A stretch of DNA of 64,000 bases, taken from positions 2,430,001 through 2,494,000 of the forward strand of contig NZ_CP039691.1 of assembly GCF_005145045.1 (NCBI RefSeq), read 5' to 3'. The notes under the pieces were generated by a model. That model ran no database searches, was not told where the DNA came from, and saw only the letters and a list, made by a program, of their open reading frames with translations. Position numbers and translations under genes: made by a program. Positions 19,833-28,436 of this stretch are shown piece by piece. This DNA is from Agrobacterium larrymoorei (GTDB lineage Bacteria > Pseudomonadota > Alphaproteobacteria > Rhizobiales > Rhizobiaceae). How positions within the stretch are numbered: the stretch's first letter is position 1; every line of letters starts with the position of its first letter.

Positions 19833-20768
19833 ATGGCCACGCGGCTTTACGAGCATCCGATATTTCTGGAACACATAACGCCCGATGGGCACCCCGAACG
19901 CCCGGATCGCCTGCGCTCGCTGAACATTGCGCTCGAGCATCCCAATTTCGAGCGGCTGGACCGGAGGGAAGCACCGCAGGCGAATGAGGATGCCGTGCTT
20001 CTCACCCACCCCGAAAGCCACCTCATCTCCGTCATGCGGCAGATTCCGGAAGAGGATGGCGAGATCAATCGTATCGAGGCCGATACTTATGCATCGCCAA
20101 AAAGCCTTCAGGCAGCGCTGACGGGGATTGGTGCTGCGATGGCGGCGGTCGATGATGTGTTCAAGGGTGCTGCCGACAATGTCTTCGTCGCCAGCCGCCC
20201 GCCCGGTCACCATGCGGAAGCCGAAAAGGCCATGGGTTTCTGCCTGTTCAACAATGCCGCCATTGCCGCGCGCCATGCGCAGAAGGTTCACGGCGCAGAG
20301 CGCGTGGCCATCGTGGATTGGGACGTGCACCACGGAAACGGCACGCAGGATATTTTCTGGAATGACGCGTCCGTGCTGTTCTGCTCAACGCACCAGATGC
20401 CGCTTTACCCATGGAGCGGCGATAAAAACGAGACGGGCGCCAAGAACAACATCGTCAATGCGCCGCTTTCGCCCAACACCGGCAGCGACCACTTTCGCGA
20501 GGCTTTCAAATCCCGCGTCCTGCCTGCAATTGCCGATTTCTCGCCGGACCTGATCATCATCTCCGCGGGCTTCGACGCACATCACCGCGATCCGCTGTCG
20601 CATATCAATCTGGTTGGCGAGGATTTCGATTGGGCGACGGGGCGAATTCTGGAGATGGCGGACAAATATGCCGGCAACCGGGTCGTCAGCCTGCTGGAAG
20701 GCGGTTATGATCTGGAAGGGCTGGCGGAATCGGCGGCCATGCATATTTTGAGAATGATGAAGGGTTGA
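19833..20768 (+). CDS. Histone-deacetylase-superfamily (acetoin utilization AcuC/acetylpolyamine-type) hydrolase
   Basis: This 311-residue zinc-dependent amidohydrolase has the arginase/deacetylase fold. Active-site elements are all visible: [20 protein letters not shown] (paired His), [12 protein letters not shown] (zinc Asp and His), [12 protein letters not shown] (zinc Asp) and the transition-state Tyr in [11 protein letters not shown]. Bacterial members deacetylate acetylpolyamines or acetyl-lysine proteins; the substrate is not evident here. xseB begins 2 bp after its stop, a common rhizobial pairing. Confidence 0.9.
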   Translation: MATRLYEHPIFLEHITPDGHPERPDRLRSLNIALEHPNFERLDRREAPQANEDAVLLTHPESHLISVMRQIPEEDGEINRIEADTYASPKSLQAALTGIGAAMAAVDDVFKGAADNVFVASRPPGHHAEAEKAMGFCLFNNAAIAARHAQKVHGAERVAIVDWDVHHGNGTQDIFWNDASVLFCSTHQMPLYPWSGDKNETGAKNNIVNAPLSPNTGSDHFREAFKSRVLPAIADFSPDLIIISAGFDAHHRDPLSHINLVGEDFDWATGRILEMADKYAGNRVVSLLEGGYDLEGLAESAAMHILRMMKG

Positions 20769-20770
20769 AC

Positions 20771-21025
20771 ATGACGGAAAATGCCAACACAGCCGATGTC
20801 AGCGGTTATTCTTTCGAAAAAGCCGTCGCCGAGCTGGAAAGCATTGTAGCCCGCCTGGAACGCGGCGACGTGGCACTGGACGAATCCATCGCCATCTACG
20901 AGCGCGGCGAAGCCCTGAAAAAGCATTGCGAAGCGCTGCTGACGACGGCGGAAAAGCGCATCGAAAAGATCAGGCTGGATCGTGCGGGCAAGCCGCAGGG
21001 TGTCGAGCCGCTGGATGGTGAGTGA
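20771..21025 (+). CDS. xseB: Exodeoxyribonuclease VII small subunit
   Basis: XseB is the small helical subunit of the ssDNA exonuclease ExoVII; several copies bind one XseA. The 84-residue protein has the family core [45 protein letters not shown]. The ATG at 20771 has AAGGG upstream; an in-frame TTG at 20765 is less likely. It is tightly coupled to the deacetylase gene. xseA is not in the window. Confidence 0.94.
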   Translation: MTENANTADVSGYSFEKAVAELESIVARLERGDVALDESIAIYERGEALKKHCEALLTTAEKRIEKIRLDRAGKPQGVEPLDGE

Positions 21026-21047
21026 GGTCTTTCCGAGCGTAGCAGGG

Positions 21048-21183
21048 CTCCTCACCTGCAATTTCTAACACTTAGCTGACGCTAAGATGTTGAAATTGCT
21101 TTCTCTCCCACCCCTTCGACAAGCTCAGGACGGAGAGATAAGGCGTATGCCGCGCCGCTTGCGCCCGTTCCTCTACCCTTGTG
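21048..21183 (+). repeat. Left part of an intergenic repeat interrupted by an IS
   Basis: CTCACCTG...ACTTAGCTGA.GCTAAGA...CTCTCCCA resembles the left part of the repeat at 61191-61404. The right part resumes at 22409 beyond the insertion sequence. An internal stem, TTAGC-TGAC-GCTAA, is also shared with the other copy. Confidence 0.6.
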
Positions 21184-22408
21184 GGCCTGTTGCAAAACCC
21201 TACGGATATGATTCACTCTGTTCGTGAGCGATCGAAGGGGTGTTTGGATGGCGATGAAGAGCGGTTCTCAGTTCAGCTTTGCGGATGCGCTTGTGACGGT
21301 GCGCAGTGGGCCGGACCGGTTGGGCAAGCTGTTGTCGGTGGTGAAGTGGTATCGCTTCGAGAAGGTGCTGCGGTCGCTTGAACCTGATGGGGAGACTGGC
21401 GGTCGGCCTGCCTATCCTGTTCTGACGATGTTCAAGGCTTTGATGCTGCAGCAGCTTTACGGCCTGTCCGATGCGGAACTGGAGGAGGCGATCTATGACC
21501 GCCTTTCCTTTCGCCGCTTTTGTGGCATTGGCCTCGATGAGGCTGTTCCCGATCACACGACACTGTGCCGCTTTCGCAACCGGCTGGTGGAACGGAAACT
21601 TCTGGAGAAGCTGTTTGGCGAGCTTGACAGGCAGCTCGATGCCGCAGGCCTGATCCTGCGGCGCGGCACGATGCTGGATGCGACTGTCATCGAGACGCAA
21701 GCTGCTCGCCCGCCGCGTGCTCAAGATACGAACAACGGTGCCGAAGGCACTGAAGACAAAGAAGACAAGGTGCAGACGAGCGCACGCGATCCGGATGCGG
21801 CGTTTACCCGGCGCAAGGGTCGGCAGGGTTCGAGCTATGGTTACAAGGCCCATGTGGGCGTGGATGAAGGTTCGGGCCTGATCCGGCGGGTGATCACCAC
21901 GCCGGCCAATATCAACGATACCGTGCCTGCCGATCTGCTGATCGTGGGCGACGAGACGCGGGTTCTGGGCGACAGCGCCTATCACACACATCAACGGGCC
22001 GCGATGCTGAAGGAGCGCGGGATTTTCTGCGGTCTGATGAAGCGCCCCAACAAGCATCACCCTGTTCTCAAAGCCGCAGCCCGCCGTTTCAACCGTGCCG
22101 TGGCCAGACGACGCGCTGCGGTCGAGACGACCTTTGCCACGCTCAAGCGCCGCATGGGGCTGAGCCACATTCGCTACATCGGTCTTGCCAAGGCATCCGC
22201 CCAGGTTCTGCTTGCGGCCATGGCGTTCAACATGCGCCGCTGGGTGACGCTGAGCGCGTGAGCCGAGGGGAGAACTGTGTCCGCAGTTCAGCCATATCAC
22301 CCATCAACCAGCCTACACGAACCTAGAACCGCCCCTCGATAGGAAGGGCGGTGGCCAAGGTGATTTGTCGTTTGGCAATCAGCTTATGTCGGAAGTTACG
22401 CAACGGTC
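21184..22408 (+). mobile_element. IS5-family insertion sequence
   Basis: This element of about 1.2 kb has one full-length transposase gene. Its outer ends are related as imperfect inverted repeats: GGCCTGTTGCAAAAC on the left and, read inward from the right, GACCGTTGCGTAAC. The octamer CCCTTGTG flanks both sides (21176-21183 and 22409-22416) and looks like a target duplication, although the target is itself palindromic, so the exact ends may shift by a few bases. The element lies inside an intergenic repeat, an intact relative of which is at 61191-61404. Confidence 0.8.
21248..22261 (+). CDS. IS5-family DDE transposase
   Basis: This 337-residue transposase appears intact. Its N-terminal domain (FEKVLRSL...GRPAYPVLTMFKALMLQQLYGLSDAELEEAIYDRLSFRRFCGI) is the DUF772-type region of IS5 elements. 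The DDE catalytic core is seen in GTMLDATVIET (first Asp), VGDETRVLGDSAYHT (second Asp) and VETTFATLKRRMGLSHIRY (Glu in the Y/R-x-E region). The ATG at 21248 follows AAGGGG; an in-frame GTG at 21224 is possible. Confidence 0.88.
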   Translation: MAMKSGSQFSFADALVTVRSGPDRLGKLLSVVKWYRFEKVLRSLEPDGETGGRPAYPVLTMFKALMLQQLYGLSDAELEEAIYDRLSFRRFCGIGLDEAVPDHTTLCRFRNRLVERKLLEKLFGELDRQLDAAGLILRRGTMLDATVIETQAARPPRAQDTNNGAEGTEDKEDKVQTSARDPDAAFTRRKGRQGSSYGYKAHVGVDEGSGLIRRVITTPANINDTVPADLLIVGDETRVLGDSAYHTHQRAAMLKERGIFCGLMKRPNKHHPVLKAAARRFNRAVARRRAAVETTFATLKRRMGLSHIRYIGLAKASAQVLLAAMAFNMRRWVTLSA

Positions 22409-22476
22409 CCCTTGTGGGAGAGGATAGAAAACCTCGATCTTCGCAAAGCGAAGTCTTAGGTTTTCTTGGTGAGGGG
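22409..22476 (+). repeat. Right part of the interrupted intergenic repeat
   Basis: Bases 22407-22476 are identical to 61335-61404 (70 bases compared by eye). They include the stem TCTTCGC-AAA-GCGAAG and the terminal GGTGAGGGG, which mirrors the CTCACC at the left end. From 22477 to 22593 only the upstream region of the pirin gene is left, with no further feature seen. Confidence 0.75.
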
Positions 22477-22593
22477 TTCGGTTCGCCGGGGTTAATGTAC
22501 ATCTCCCTGCGATAACACACCGTTCACAAGACAATCCTCACTAACCCGGCAAATCGTGGTAATCTCGGGATTAATCACGCAGGAGAAACCTCC

Positions 22594-23517
22594 ATGTCTT
22601 TTTTTCCCGGGAATGACCCGGCAGCGGGCGATGCTTTTGCCTGTGATGCCATCGAGAACCTGATCATTCCGCGCTCTAGCGATATTGGCGGCTTTTCCGT
22701 GCGCCGCGCCTTGCCAACGCGGGAGCGTCGGCTGGTGGGGCCTTTCATTTTCTTCGACCGAATGGGTCCGGCGATATTGAAGGCGGACGAGGCGCTGGAT
22801 GTGAAGCCGCATCCGCATATCGGCCTGTCCACAGTCACCTATCTCTTCGATGGCGAGATCAAGCATCGCGATAGTCTCGGCACGGAGCTCGTCATTCGTC
22901 CCGGCGATATCAATCTGATGACGGCGGGGCGTGGCATCGTTCATTCGGAGCGCACGCCGGAAAATCTGCGCGGACATCCGCTGTCCATGTCCGGCTTGCA
23001 GACGTGGCTGGCCCTGCCGGATGACAAGGAAGAGATAGCGCCGGATTTCGCCCATACGGAGCGAAGCGCGATGCCGGTCATAGATGCGACGGGCGCTCAG
23101 GGCCGCGTCGTCATCGGCAATTTTGCAGGCCTGCGGTCGCCGGTGAAGATCTTTACCGATACGCTATATGCCGACCTTTCACTGGCGCCCGGCGCGAAGT
23201 TTCCCTTCCCCGCCGACCATGAGGAGCGGGCGATCTATATTCTTTCGGGTTCGCTGGAAGTTGCTGGCGATGTTTTTGCGGCGGATCAATTGCTGGCATT
23301 TCGCGCTGGCGATGACATCACACTGAAGGGCGGCGCGCAGGGGTGCCACATCATGCTGTTTGGCGGTGCTGCGCTGAATTCCCGGCGGTACATCTGGTGG
23401 AATTTCGTTTCGTCATCAAAAGAACGCATAGAACAGGCCAAGGAAGAGTGGAGAACCGGGCGTTTTGATATCGTACCGGGAGACGAAGAAGAGTTTGTCC
23501 CTTTGCCGCAGGGTTGA
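22594..23517 (+). CDS. Pirin family protein
   Basis: This 307-residue bicupin has the pirin N-terminal domain: GPFIFFDRMGPA, metal-ligand histidines in KPHPHIGLSTVTYLFDGEIKHRDSLG, and GDINLMTAGRGIVHSER with a His and nearby Glu. A pirin C-terminal cupin follows (GAKFPFPADHEERAIYILSGSLEV). Bacterial pirins include quercetinase-like enzymes and metabolic regulators; which applies here is unknown. It stands alone just after the IS-bearing repeat. Confidence 0.9.
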   Translation: MSFFPGNDPAAGDAFACDAIENLIIPRSSDIGGFSVRRALPTRERRLVGPFIFFDRMGPAILKADEALDVKPHPHIGLSTVTYLFDGEIKHRDSLGTELVIRPGDINLMTAGRGIVHSERTPENLRGHPLSMSGLQTWLALPDDKEEIAPDFAHTERSAMPVIDATGAQGRVVIGNFAGLRSPVKIFTDTLYADLSLAPGAKFPFPADHEERAIYILSGSLEVAGDVFAADQLLAFRAGDDITLKGGAQGCHIMLFGGAALNSRRYIWWNFVSSSKERIEQAKEEWRTGRFDIVPGDEEEFVPLPQG

Positions 23518-23606
23518 AATTCGTTAAAACGATTAAGAGCTTGTCGAAGGCTGCGCCCTCCCCCATTTAGAGAGTGCGTTATTCTAAAAACACGAAGGCC
23601 GATAGT

Positions 23607-25526
23607 TTGACCGGAATGCCAGAAACACCATTGCTAGACCGGGTGAAATTCCCATCCGATCTCAAAGCAATCGAGGATCGCGACCTGCCGCAACTGGCCA
23701 GGGAATTGCGCGACGAGATGATCGATGCCGTTTCCAAGACCGGCGGGCATCTGGGTGCTGGCCTCGGCGTCGTGGAACTGACGATTGCCATCCACAAGGT
23801 TTTCAACACGCCCGAAGACCGGTTGATTTTCGATGTCGGCCATCAGTGCTATCCGCACAAGATTCTGACAGGGCGACGTGACCGCATCCGTACACTGCGG
23901 CAGGAAGACGGGCTTTCCGGCTTCACGCGTCGCGCTGAAAGCGAATATGACGATTTCGGTGCGGGCCACTCCTCCACCTCCATCTCCGCCGGTCTCGGCA
24001 TGGCCGTTGCTGCAGAGCTTGGGCAGAGCGACCGCAAGGTCATATCCATCATCGGCGATGGCTCGATGTCCGCGGGCATGGCTTTCGAAGCGCTGAATAA
24101 TGCCGGTGCGCTGGATGCGCGTCTGATCGTCATCCTGAATGATAATGACATGTCGATTGCGCCGCCGACGGGCGCCATGAGCGCCTATCTGGCCCGTCTC
24201 GCCTCGGGCCGCACCTATATGGGCTTCCGCGATTTCGGCAAGAAGCTGACGGCCTATCTCGGCAAGACCATCGACCGCGCCATTACCCGCGCCGTGACGC
24301 ATGCGCGCGGCTATGTAACGGGCGGCACGCTGTTCGAGGAGCTTGGCTTCTATCATATCGGCCCCATCGACGGTCATTCCTTCGAGCATCTTCTGCCCGT
24401 GCTGCGCAATGTGCGCGATAACCAGAAGGGTCCGGTGCTGATCCATGTCGTGACGCAGAAGGGCAAGGGCTATGCTCCTGCCGAAGCGGCTGCGGACAAG
24501 TATCACGGCGTCAACAAGTTCGATGTCATCACCGGTGCGCAGGCGAAAGCCAAGCCGAATGCACCGAGCTATACATCCGTCTTCGCCGAAGCTCTGGTGC
24601 AGGAAGCGACGCTGGACGAAAAGATCGTCGGCGTTACCGCGGCCATGCCAAGCGGCACGGGGCTGGACAAGCTGGCGGAACTCTTCCCCAAACGCACCTT
24701 CGATGTCGGCATTGCCGAACAGCATGCGGTGACCTTTGCTGCGGGCCTCGCTGCTGAAGGCTACAAGCCGTTCTGCGCGCTCTACTCCACCTTCCTCCAG
24801 CGCGGCTATGACCAGCTGGTGCATGATGTTGCGCTTCAGGGGCTGCCGGTGCGCTTCCCTATCGACCGCGCTGGTTTCGTCGGTGCCGATGGCCCCACCC
24901 ATGCCGGTTCGTTCGATACGACCTTTCTCGCCACCCTGCCCGGCATGGTGGTGATGGCCGCATCGGATGAGGCGGAGCTGAAGCACATGGTGCGCACCGC
25001 CGCCGCCTATGATGATGGCCCGATCTCCTTCCGCTATCCGCGCGGCGAAGGCGTTGGCATCGAGATGCCCGCCCGCGGCGAGATCCTCGAAATCGGTAAG
25101 GGCCGCGTCATCAAGGAAGGCTCGAAGATCGCGCTTCTTTCCTTCGGCACGCGCCTTGCCGAATGTCTTGCCGCCGCCGAAGACCTCGATGCCGCCGGCC
25201 TGCCGACCACGGTTGCCGATGCCCGCTTTGCCAAGCCACTCGATCTCGATCTCATTCGCCAGTTAAGCAGCCACCACGAAGTTCTGGTCACCGTGGAAGA
25301 GGGTTCATCCGGCGGTTTCGGCGCGCAGGTGCTGCACTTCATGGCAAGCGCCGGTCTGCTCGATACGGGCCTCAAGGTCCGCACGCTGACCCTGCCCGAC
25401 CAATGGGTGGAGCAGGCAAAGCCGGAAACCATGTATGCCGAAGCGGGCCTCGACCGCGCCGGGATTGTCTCCACGGTTTTCAAGGCGCTTGGCCAGAAGC
25501 AGGTTGGTGTTGGTTTTGCAGGGTGA
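23607..25526 (+). CDS. dxs: 1-deoxy-D-xylulose-5-phosphate synthase
   Basis: Dxs joins pyruvate and glyceraldehyde 3-phosphate with thiamine diphosphate, the entry step of the MEP isoprenoid pathway. At 639 residues it is full length, with [18 protein letters not shown], the ThDP motif [18 protein letters not shown]...[17 protein letters not shown], and the transketolase-like [17 protein letters not shown] and RYPRGEGVG. The likely start is TTG at 23607, giving [18 protein letters not shown] lies about 9 bases upstream, and rhizobial Dxs proteins begin this way. The next ATG (23616) would shorten it by three residues. Confidence 0.97.
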   Translation: MTGMPETPLLDRVKFPSDLKAIEDRDLPQLARELRDEMIDAVSKTGGHLGAGLGVVELTIAIHKVFNTPEDRLIFDVGHQCYPHKILTGRRDRIRTLRQEDGLSGFTRRAESEYDDFGAGHSSTSISAGLGMAVAAELGQSDRKVISIIGDGSMSAGMAFEALNNAGALDARLIVILNDNDMSIAPPTGAMSAYLARLASGRTYMGFRDFGKKLTAYLGKTIDRAITRAVTHARGYVTGGTLFEELGFYHIGPIDGHSFEHLLPVLRNVRDNQKGPVLIHVVTQKGKGYAPAEAAADKYHGVNKFDVITGAQAKAKPNAPSYTSVFAEALVQEATLDEKIVGVTAAMPSGTGLDKLAELFPKRTFDVGIAEQHAVTFAAGLAAEGYKPFCALYSTFLQRGYDQLVHDVALQGLPVRFPIDRAGFVGADGPTHAGSFDTTFLATLPGMVVMAASDEAELKHMVRTAAAYDDGPISFRYPRGEGVGIEMPARGEILEIGKGRVIKEGSKIALLSFGTRLAECLAAAEDLDAAGLPTTVADARFAKPLDLDLIRQLSSHHEVLVTVEEGSSGGFGAQVLHFMASAGLLDTGLKVRTLTLPDQWVEQAKPETMYAEAGLDRAGIVSTVFKALGQKQVGVGFAG

Positions 25527-25586
25527 CTGAGGTTGCCTCTATCGGCGCATATCTACTTCTGACATGCGCCGTTTACTCTCATCACT

Positions 25587-26360
25587 TCACTGACTTAAAA
25601 AAGCGCGCTGTGCGTTGCTCTCCAGATGAGAGATCATTTGCAGATAAGGTGCCGGGCCGAAGCTTATTCGGGAAACACCAAGATTTGCGTAGGCTGTTGG
25701 GTGGACCGTGTCTCCATCGATCATGATGTTGAGCGGGAGCGACACCCGAGCACAAATGAATTCGATCAAAGATTGATCGGTTAACCCTGGAACGAAAAGG
25801 CCATCGGCACCGGCCTCCGCGTAAGCATTTGCTCGCCTGAGAACATCCGTAATCAAAGCATCCGATTTGGCGCGCGCATCCGGCTTTAGAAAAACGTCGG
25901 TGCGGGCGTTGATGAAAATCGGAACGCCAGACGCATCTGCCGTTTTGCGGATGATGCGCAGCCTGTCCGCCTGCTCGTCTGCCTCATATAGCCCATCACC
26001 GCCTACGATCTGATCTTCGAAGTTCAATCCGACAATACCCAATGAGACAAGCATCTCAATATTTTGCGCAAGGATATTCGGATCGTTCGTGTATCCGCCT
26101 TCGAAATCGACCGTTACAGGAACGTCGGTGGTTTTAATGATGCGCGAGACGGTCTTAAGCGCGTCGGCAAGGGGCAAACACTCGCCATCTTCGTAACCTT
26201 GTGCTGCTGCCATCGACCAACTACTCGTCGCGACGGCCTTTGCTCCGGCACGCACGCAGGCAGCAGCACTTCCCGCATCCCAGCTATTGACCAAGATCAG
26301 CGGCTCGTTGGAGGTGTGGAGATTGTGGAAATAGTGAGCCTTTTCAAGCTGAGATACCAT
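25587..26360 (-). CDS. Isocitrate lyase/PEP mutase family protein
   Basis: This 257-residue TIM-barrel protein of the PEP mutase/isocitrate lyase superfamily has LILVNSWDAGSAAACVRAGAKAVATSSWSMA, the metal-site region VPVTVDFEGGY, GIVGLNFEDQ and IFINARTDVFL. It lacks the KKCGH catalytic loop of isocitrate lyase, as do oxaloacetate-decarboxylase or phosphonomutase-like members. Its 5' end overlaps the 3' end of the disrupted ada gene by 17 bp, so it was probably translated from the ada transcript. With an IS now inside ada, its expression may depend on a new promoter. Confidence 0.8.
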   Translation of the reverse strand: MVSQLEKAHYFHNLHTSNEPLILVNSWDAGSAAACVRAGAKAVATSSWSMAAAQGYEDGECLPLADALKTVSRIIKTTDVPVTVDFEGGYTNDPNILAQNIEMLVSLGIVGLNFEDQIVGGDGLYEADEQADRLRIIRKTADASGVPIFINARTDVFLKPDARAKSDALITDVLRRANAYAEAGADGLFVPGLTDQSLIEFICARVSLPLNIMIDGDTVHPTAYANLGVSRISFGPAPYLQMISHLESNAQRAFLSQ

Positions 26361-27006
26361 TTGCTTGGTCCTGATGACGTTCTTTGAGTTTTCGTTCTAT
26401 TTCGATCAGTCTTTGTTTGCGCCACAGACCTCCGCCATACCCTGTCAGAGAACCGTCTGCTCCAATGACCCTATGGCAGGGAATCATCAGCGCAATCTGA
26501 TTTGCACCATTGGCCCGCGCGACCGCACGTGTAGCTTGAGGTCTTCCAATTTCGCGTGCGACTTCGGAGTAGCTGCGTGTTTCGCCTGCCGGGATTTGGC
26601 GCAGCGCGTGCCATACCTGTTGCGTGAAGGGACTGCCCGACAAAGCCAAGGGTGTCTGAAACAATGAGGAACGGGCCGCGAAATAATGACTTAATTCCTC
26701 GGCTGCCTGTTCTGAGGGCGGCAGTCGACCAATGCCGATCCTTTCCTTCAATGTTATTTGCAAACGCTTCAGTTCGCTTGGAAGGCCCTTGCGGTCGATG
26801 AATTCGAGCAAATGAAGATGACTTCGGCTGCTAACCGCGATCATGTCTCCCAGAGGGGTGGAGATCCAGGTTGCCTGCAATGAGCCACCAGCTCGCAAAT
26901 CTGCGGGGGTGCAGCCCAGCAGGCGGGAAAAAGCCGAGCGAAAAGCGCTTGCCGAATTGAAACTTGCTTCATGCTGGGCGGAAATGACTTTGCCACCGAC
27001 AGCTAG

Positions 27007-27850
27007 GCTCAGGCCCTATTAATTAATCATCCTTTCCAATTTGACGATCTTTTGATTCACTCATGGTAGGAGGACTTGCCATGAGTGATTTGTTTTTGCT
27101 GACGCCATCTCAGTTCAACCGCATCCGGCCCTATTTCCCTCTTGCCCACGGCATCGAGCGCGTGGATGATCTGAGGGTCGTGAGCGGCATCATTTACGTG
27201 TTGAAACATGGACTTCAATGGAAGGATGCGCCGAAGGAATACGGTCCACATAAGACGCTTTATAACCGGTTCGTCCGCTGGAGCAGGCTCGGCGTCTTCA
27301 ACCGAATCTTCGAGGCACTTGCGGGGAAGGCAGGTCAACCCGACAGGCTGATGATCGATGCCACCCATTTGAAAGCCCATCGCACCGCAGCCAGCCTGCT
27401 AAAAAAGGGGCTCTTTCCCGCTGCATCGGACGAACGAAAGGCGGCCTGAATTCCAAGCTACACGCTGTCACCGACGGCTTGGGACGGCCCTTGCTGTTTT
27501 TCCTCACTCAGGGTCAGGCCAGCGACTATCAGGGTGCCCGGCACCTGCTTGATCGCCTACCCAACGCCAAGGAATTACTGGCAGATCGTGGTTACGACGC
27601 CGACTGGTTCCGCAATGGATTGAAAGACAAAGGCATTTCACCCTGCATCCCACCACGTAAGAAGCGACGCAACCCGGCCCACTACGACAAAGTCCTCTAT
27701 AGGCAAAGATATCGTATCGAGAACATGTTTGGTAGGATCAAGGATTGGAGGCGCATCGCCACCCGATACGACCGATGCGCTCACACCTTCCTATCCGCAA
27801 TCCTCATCGCAGCAACTTGCTGCTACTGGCTCGATTAATGAGTCCTGAGC
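27007..27850 (+). mobile_element. IS5-family element (IS427-like, two-frame transposase) inside ada
   Basis: This 844-bp element has imperfect terminal inverted repeats (GCTCAGGCCCTATTAAT on the left; GCTCAGGACTCATTAAT read inward from the right). A 4-bp direct repeat CTAG at 27003-27006 and 27851-27854 fits the CTAR target preference of IS5-family elements. It encodes a transposase in two overlapping frames. Confidence 0.92.
27081..27838 (+). CDS. IS5-family transposase made by -1 frameshifting
   Basis: The first frame (27081-27449; MSDLFLLTPSQFNRIRPYFPLAHG..., first catalytic Asp in LMIDATHLKAHRTA) ends early. The second frame, -1 relative to it, continues with IGRTKGGLNSKLHAVTDGLGRPLLFFLTQGQASDYQGA...LLADRGYDADWFR...YRQRYRIENMFGRIKDWRRIATRYD and stops at 27838, supplying the second Asp and the Glu. 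The shift site is the heptamer A-AAA-AAG at 27401-27407, a classic -1 slippery sequence followed by GGG. A strong AGGAGG sets the start at 27081. Confidence 0.85.
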
Positions 27851-28402
27851 CTAGAGTTTGAAATCCCTCACGCAGCCGACGCTGGCGCGCCATCTCCAGA
27901 AAGGTCATGCCGAAATGGCGTTTAAAGCTGCGGCGGACCGTCGAAACGTCATAACCCAGTCTTTCCAAATGATCCTCAGACCAACGAAAGTCAGGTCGCT
28001 CGTCAAGGGCCTGCATCAGCTGCGCAACGGCGGGATCGGCCATTGCCGAGGCCTGAATGGGATGACATCGCTTGCAGGCTCTGAAACCAGCCTCGATACA
28101 TTCGCCGACCGATGCGAAGAATGTACAGTTTTCCCGGTTGGGTTTGCGTGCTGGGCAGGTAAGGCGACAGAAAACGCCAGTGGAGGATACGCAGACGAAA
28201 GCTTGGCCATCGAAGCGGTGATCGCGGGCAAGCAGGGCGGCGTAGAGGAGGTCAGGGTCAGGAAGATCGAACAACATGCCAATCTTCTACTTCCACTCGA
28301 TACGGGATGTCGCCGTTTTTCGGGCGCTTATTCTTTTTGTACGAGCTGTGCGGAGAACGTGGATACAGTGGCTGAGAAACGTCTTGCCGCTCGGCGGCTT
28401 AA

Positions 28403-28427
28403 GGGATGGCGTTTCCGCCATCCCTGA
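28403..28427 (-). terminator. Hairpin downstream of the chemoreceptor gene
   Basis: GGGATGGCG-TTTC-CGCCATCCC is a perfect 9-bp stem just beyond the chemoreceptor stop (28437). T-runs are weak on both strands, so terminator strength is uncertain. Confidence 0.5.
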
Positions 28428-28436
28428 TGTCAAATC

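Larger units (their letters stand above)
26344..28277 (-). pseudogene. ada: Ada-type bifunctional alkylation-response regulator, split by an IS
   Basis: The intact protein would repair O6-methylguanine and methylphosphotriesters and activate the adaptive response. The 5' part (from 28277) keeps the zinc/methyl-acceptor cysteines of the N-Ada domain (GVFCRLTCPARKPNR...FRACKRC) and half of the AraC helix-turn-helix, up to RRLREGFQTL. The reading resumes after the element at about 27005 with AVGGKVISAQHEASFNSASAFRSAFSRLLG. It then runs into the methyltransferase domain with active site IPCHRVIGADGSLTGYGGG, ending at 26344. Joining the halves at the CTAG target gives a continuous frame, so the insertion is the only visible lesion. 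The 3' half has an internal ATG at 26898 and could yield a free methyltransferase domain. Confidence 0.9.
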
